Source: Patagioenas fasciata
Lineage: Eukaryota; Chordata; Aves; Columbiformes; Columbidae
Assembly: GCF_037038585.1 (NCBI RefSeq)
Contig: NC_092560.1
Location: forward strand, 63,802,049-63,866,048
Direction of reading: 5' to 3'
DNA: 64,000 nt
Shown here in pieces: positions 61,801 through 64,000 of the stretch (positions are counted from its first letter, which is position 1; every line of letters begins with the position of its first letter). The notes beneath the pieces are model-generated. The model was not told the origin of the DNA. It saw only the letters and a program-made list of their open reading frames with translations, and did no database searches. Both the position numbers and the translations under genes were made by a program.

Positions 61801-63313
61801 ATTTCTTGATCGTTTTTGGAGATGCTCAGATGTTTTAAGAACTTGGTATTATATAAAAGCCTGGAAAACATACTGTTCAGCACTAAATGTCCTTTTATCA
61901 TATTCTAGTTTTGTAAAAGAAAATACAGTGCTGTCAGCATATTGTTGTTACTGACAGTTAAATGTAGTAAAATATTCACTAGTGTTGCTGGCTTTTCTAG
62001 CATATGAAATTATAGTGTGATTTTTTGTGCTGAAATGAAAGTTAATGAACTTTTCTTAACAGCATAGTTCATGGCAGAACTGTAAAGAAGTACGTAGTAT
62101 GAATAATCCCTGTCATGCATTGCTGATAGCATAATGCTGTCTTTGGATGTAGTTACATTTTGCATATCCTTCCCTGAGTGCATACTGGGGCAAACTATTA
62201 CTTGTGTTTCACAGGAGAAAAGTACTAACTGTGTAGAAGACAGAAAATTAAAGCTTGGAATAAATCACTTTCAAATGCCTTTCTTTGCTAGACTCCCATT
62301 AACAAGCTGGAATCTAAACGTCCCGTTATTTTTGTCCTCCAGATTTTTTAGTGCAGTTTCTAGAGCAACAGGTCTGCACTTTGAACTGGGATCTAGGTTT
62401 TGTAACATACACCATGCAAGAAATTGGAGTGCCATTGCCAAGGCTGCTGGAAGTATATGACCAGTTATTTAAAGCACGGGTAAGTAAAATAACTACAACA
62501 TAAAAATTTTGTTTTCAGCTACTATTAAGGTCTGTCTTTAGCAGGAAGCACAAAATATATCAAAATATCAGTTTCATAGCTTTTTTTGATTCAAAGCCCC
62601 TTAATGCTGCTTTTTTTTCCCCTGTTGACTTTATTCACTTCAATCTTAAAGTATAAGGAAAGTTGTTAATCCTTTTATTTTACCTAAATCTGATATGGAT
62701 TAAGTAGGATTAGAATTGTTATGTTGTAGAAGGAACAGCATATTTTGAATATATTAATCTTGTTTCCTATTAATGATTAAAATTTGCTGTATTACTGCAT
62801 CTTGTCTAATCTATTGATGCAGTAGGCATAAAGAATAAGAACATCATATTTTTAAGTTTTGGTTTGTAGAACTAGTTTAAACAGAATTAAAACAACGATA
62901 ATTGACTTTTTACCCAGATTCCTTACAATGTAAGGAATTCAGAACTTCCTAAAATCTATTACTTTACAGACTGTTTGGAAATGGAAAACTGAGTTAAATT
63001 TATGTATGATTTAGTACTCAAAAGTCAAAATAGTAAATTATAGACTTAATATAGATTAAGATAGAATTGCAGTTTGTTATATTTTTGTTACAATGAATAA
63101 ATAATTACCACACCTGACAATTTGTTTATACACACACACAGAGGGTATTTTTTTCTTCTCTTCTTAATAATTGTCTCCTTAATATTTTGGAATTCTTTTT
63201 TTTTTTTTTTAGGACCCATATTGGAATAGAATAAAAAAACCTTTACACCTTTTAGAGTGTATTCATTTACTGTTATCAGGATATGCACAAGATCCAACCA
63301 AAGTACTCCTGAG
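34693..63313 (+). CDS. NUP155: NUP155, nucleoporin 155, coding exons 1-34 (last exon outside window)
   Basis: Coding exons: 34693-34828, 36086-36223, 36565-36661, 37799-37869, 38440-38532, 39344-39510, 39950-40055, 40585-40658, 40960-41051, 41184-41281, 41376-41528, 42032-42132, 43532-43702, 44700-44810, 45737-45831, 46580-46668, 50144-50206, 50307-50457, 51305-51371, 52262-52380, 52573-52673, 53541-53674, 55430-55621, 56296-56434, 57074-57209, 57632-57785, 58056-58160, 58251-58405, 58894-59023, 59292-59405, 59884-60004, 60965-61075, 62343-62479, 63213-63313. The total is 4022 bases and every junction keeps phase. Landmarks include [34 protein letters not shown] and [18 protein letters not shown]. 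The N-terminal part forms a beta-propeller; the C-terminal part, from about residue 600, is an alpha-helical solenoid. NUP155 is an inner-ring scaffold of the nuclear pore that binds NUP35 and NUP93 and contacts membrane (family knowledge). No frameshift or premature stop was seen, so the gene looks functional. Confidence 0.97.
34829..36085 (+). other. NUP155: NUP155 intron 1
   Basis: GT-AG intron. Its first part belongs to the CpG island; the rest is AT-rich with no feature recognised. Confidence 0.8.
36662..50143 (+). other. NUP155: NUP155 introns 3-16 longer than 300 bp, other than the CR1
   Basis: Introns 36662-37798, 37870-38439, 38533-39343, 39511-39949, 40056-40584, 40659-40959, 41529-42031, 42133-43531, 43703-44699, 44811-45736, 45832-46579 and 46669-50143 have canonical GT and AG ends. 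No RNA gene or second coding gene was recognised in them. A T run of about 18 sits shortly after the exon 11 donor (about 41563-41580). The only interspersed repeat seen is the CR1 in intron 16. Confidence 0.7.
47256..48275 (-). mobile_element. CR1 LINE, about 1 kb, in NUP155 intron 16
   Basis: Reverse-oriented, antisense to NUP155. Its 3' end is at the left (gggactggaagggacctcaa). The minus strand encodes the reverse-transcriptase end: [18 protein letters not shown], then the active-site block FADDT, then a 156-codon open stretch (48115-47645) with [20 protein letters not shown] and [20 protein letters not shown]. Two stops upstream of FADDT show it is dead. It is the best preserved CR1 here and thus probably the youngest. 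Confidence 0.93.
50144..50457 (+). CDS. NUP155: NUP155 exons 17-18, variable linker
   Basis: Exons 50144-50206 and 50307-50457 are separated by a 100-bp intron. They encode a Pro/Ser/Gly/Met-rich loop ([19 protein letters not shown], then [18 protein letters not shown]) before the conserved [20 protein letters not shown]. From memory this loop differs substantially from human, while both flanks are nearly identical. It appears to be the flexible insert near the start of the helical solenoid. Confidence 0.92.
50458..55429 (+). other. NUP155: NUP155 introns 18-22 longer than 300 bp, other than the CR1
   Basis: Introns 50458-51304, 51372-52261, 52674-53540 and 53675-55429 (intron 20, 52381-52572, is short). 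All have GT and AG ends. Apart from the CR1 in intron 22, I see nothing in them. Confidence 0.7.
54103..54545 (-). mobile_element. CR1 LINE 3' fragment in NUP155 intron 22
   Basis: Reverse-oriented CR1 3' region: ccacagaacagctgaggttg, gaagggacctctgcagattacc, ggttgcccaggaccatgtcg, then CR1-like sequence to about 54545. No coding part remains. Diverged, so relatively old. Confidence 0.85.
55696..55761 (+). repeat. short direct repeat in NUP155 intron 23
   Basis: A 29-bp unit starting ttgtgcttaggtagtttca occurs at 55696-55724 and 55733-55761 with one mismatch and an 8-bp spacer. Probably a local duplication. Confidence 0.85.
57074..57209 (+). CDS. NUP155: NUP155 exon 25, followed by a GC splice donor
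   Basis: Encodes [20 protein letters not shown] through GLQAFQER. Joining in phase to exon 26 ([13 protein letters not shown]) requires the cut after 57209, so the intron begins GCAAGT rather than GT. The AG|GCAAGT context is the strong consensus known for GC-AG introns. Reading on past it gives a spurious extension to 57369. Confidence 0.93.
60965..61075 (+). CDS. NUP155: NUP155 exon 32, followed by a GC splice donor
   Basis: Encodes [20 protein letters not shown] and [12 protein letters not shown]. Exon 33 starts at 62343 with AT TTT TTA GTG, which needs a single G from exon 32 to make Asp. The cut is therefore after 61075 and the intron begins GCAAGT. This is a second GC-AG intron in the same gene. 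Confidence 0.93.
63213..63313 (+). CDS. NUP155: NUP155 exon 34, last exon in window
   Basis: Encodes [20 protein letters not shown] and [12 protein letters not shown], ending CTG AG before GTAAGA. By comparison with human, about 50 residues remain in a final exon right of the window. The sequence 63314-64000 is intron 34. Confidence 0.93.
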
Positions 63314-64000
63314 GTAAGAAAGGCAGCTTTATCTTAATAAATAGTGAAAGATATAAAATATCCTAAAGCTCTGCACTTCAGCAATCCCCAAAGCTTTTAA
63401 TCTTTCCTTTTGGGTGAACTTAGTAATCGCCACTAGGAAAGAAATACTGAGACTCCTCATTCAAAACCAGTTGGTAGAAGCTTGTAGGATCCTCCCTATA
63501 AACTACCTCAATAAAGAGAATTTTCTCCACTTCACTGAAGATTCATGAGGAACTGAGAGGATTATTTTGTAAAGTTTGGGAACATACTTTAAGCAGTAAT
63601 GTGAGGGAATCTGGGAAAAGTGGGGAAAAATGAGAATCTGGCATTTTGTGAATGAAACAAAGAATTGTTTAATGAAGAAAGGCTAGGAGCACCGAGTTCT
63701 TGTTTTCTGGAAAAGAGGAGACTAAGCCTGGGGACAGATCTACCCAAATTATTTTTAAAAGGTTGGTGATGAATCAGTCTCCAGGACTAAAATTTAGCTT
63801 AGTCTGCAGCAAGATTTTAATATTAATTTAATTAATTTCATATGAAGACTATAATTATTAGGCTTAATAATAGAAAAAGCTTTTAGTTGGAAGAATAGCT
63901 ATGTGCTTGAACAAGTTGCCTGCATATTATGGAATCTTTAGCTTTCACAACTTTTCTGAATAGACTATACAAACTTCAGTTAGAACTATCTTGTCACAGT
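63314..64000 (+). other. NUP155: NUP155 intron 34, start
   Basis: Sequence after the exon 34 donor GTAAGA. No further exon or repeat was recognised before the window ends. Confidence 0.7.

Larger units (their letters stand above)
55622..63212 (+). other. NUP155: NUP155 introns 23-33 longer than 300 bp
   Basis: Introns 55622-56295, 56435-57073, 57210-57631 (GC donor), 58406-58893, 59406-59883, 60005-60964, 61076-62342 (GC donor) and 62480-63212. No nested gene, RNA gene or interspersed repeat was recognised. Intron 31 has a G- and T-rich patch (about 60539-60720). Confidence 0.7.

Noticed and set aside
62134..62460. 108-codon plus-strand frame overlapping NUP155 exon 33
   Set aside because: It overlaps exon 33 in a different frame. 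The true frame is set by the in-phase join to exon 32 and encodes [19 protein letters not shown].
1..64000. CRISPR arrays, bacterial operons, tRNA or rRNA genes
   Set aside because: None seen. The split genes and CR1 elements make this vertebrate DNA, and no cloverleaf or rRNA-like block was recognised by eye.

Overview
The window is vertebrate nuclear DNA, most likely from a bird. It holds split genes with compact introns, several avian-type CR1 LINE fragments, and gammaretrovirus-like endogenous elements. Two protein genes stand head to head. WDR70 runs leftward from 23545 and NUP155 runs rightward from 34693. Both run off the window. In mammals the same two genes are divergent neighbours (human 5p13). 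That block belongs to the chicken Z chromosome, so Z (or W) linkage is a reasonable inference that I could not test here.

Left part, 1-23545 (minus strand): the first five coding exons of WDR70, 160 codons ending in phase. They cover the conserved N-terminus and the acidic, serine-rich tail ahead of the WD40 propeller. Everything from 1 to 17000 appears to be intron 5; I could not find exon 6. One CR1 lies in intron 5 and one in intron 3.

Middle, 23546-34692: an 11-kb intergenic spacer packed with retroelements. From left to right these are: an LTR in the same orientation as WDR70 that begins only about 130 bp upstream of the WDR70 start codon; a CR1; a plus-strand solo LTR with a 4-bp target duplication; an older LTR-like promoter region; a full provirus on the minus strand (26139-32932) inserted into that region, with paired LTRs, a proline-type primer binding site, a polypurine tract and a 4-bp duplication; and another CR1. 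The provirus keeps decayed gag, pol (RNase H and integrase) and env segments. It lacks most of reverse transcriptase and has no intact gene.

Right part, 34693-63313 (plus strand): 34 consecutive coding exons of NUP155, 4022 coding bases, with all splice phases agreeing. They encode about 1340 residues of a protein of about 1390. Only the last coding exon (about 50 residues) lies beyond the window. Two introns use GC rather than GT donors. CR1 fragments sit in introns 16 and 22. Each gene begins in its own CpG-rich promoter.

WDR70 is a nuclear WD40 protein. NUP155 is an inner-ring scaffold nucleoporin. They are not known to act in one pathway; their adjacency is conserved synteny. I saw no undescribed biological system. 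The most interesting signals are the LTR sitting on the WDR70 promoter, the GC-AG introns of NUP155, and the defective but young-looking provirus.
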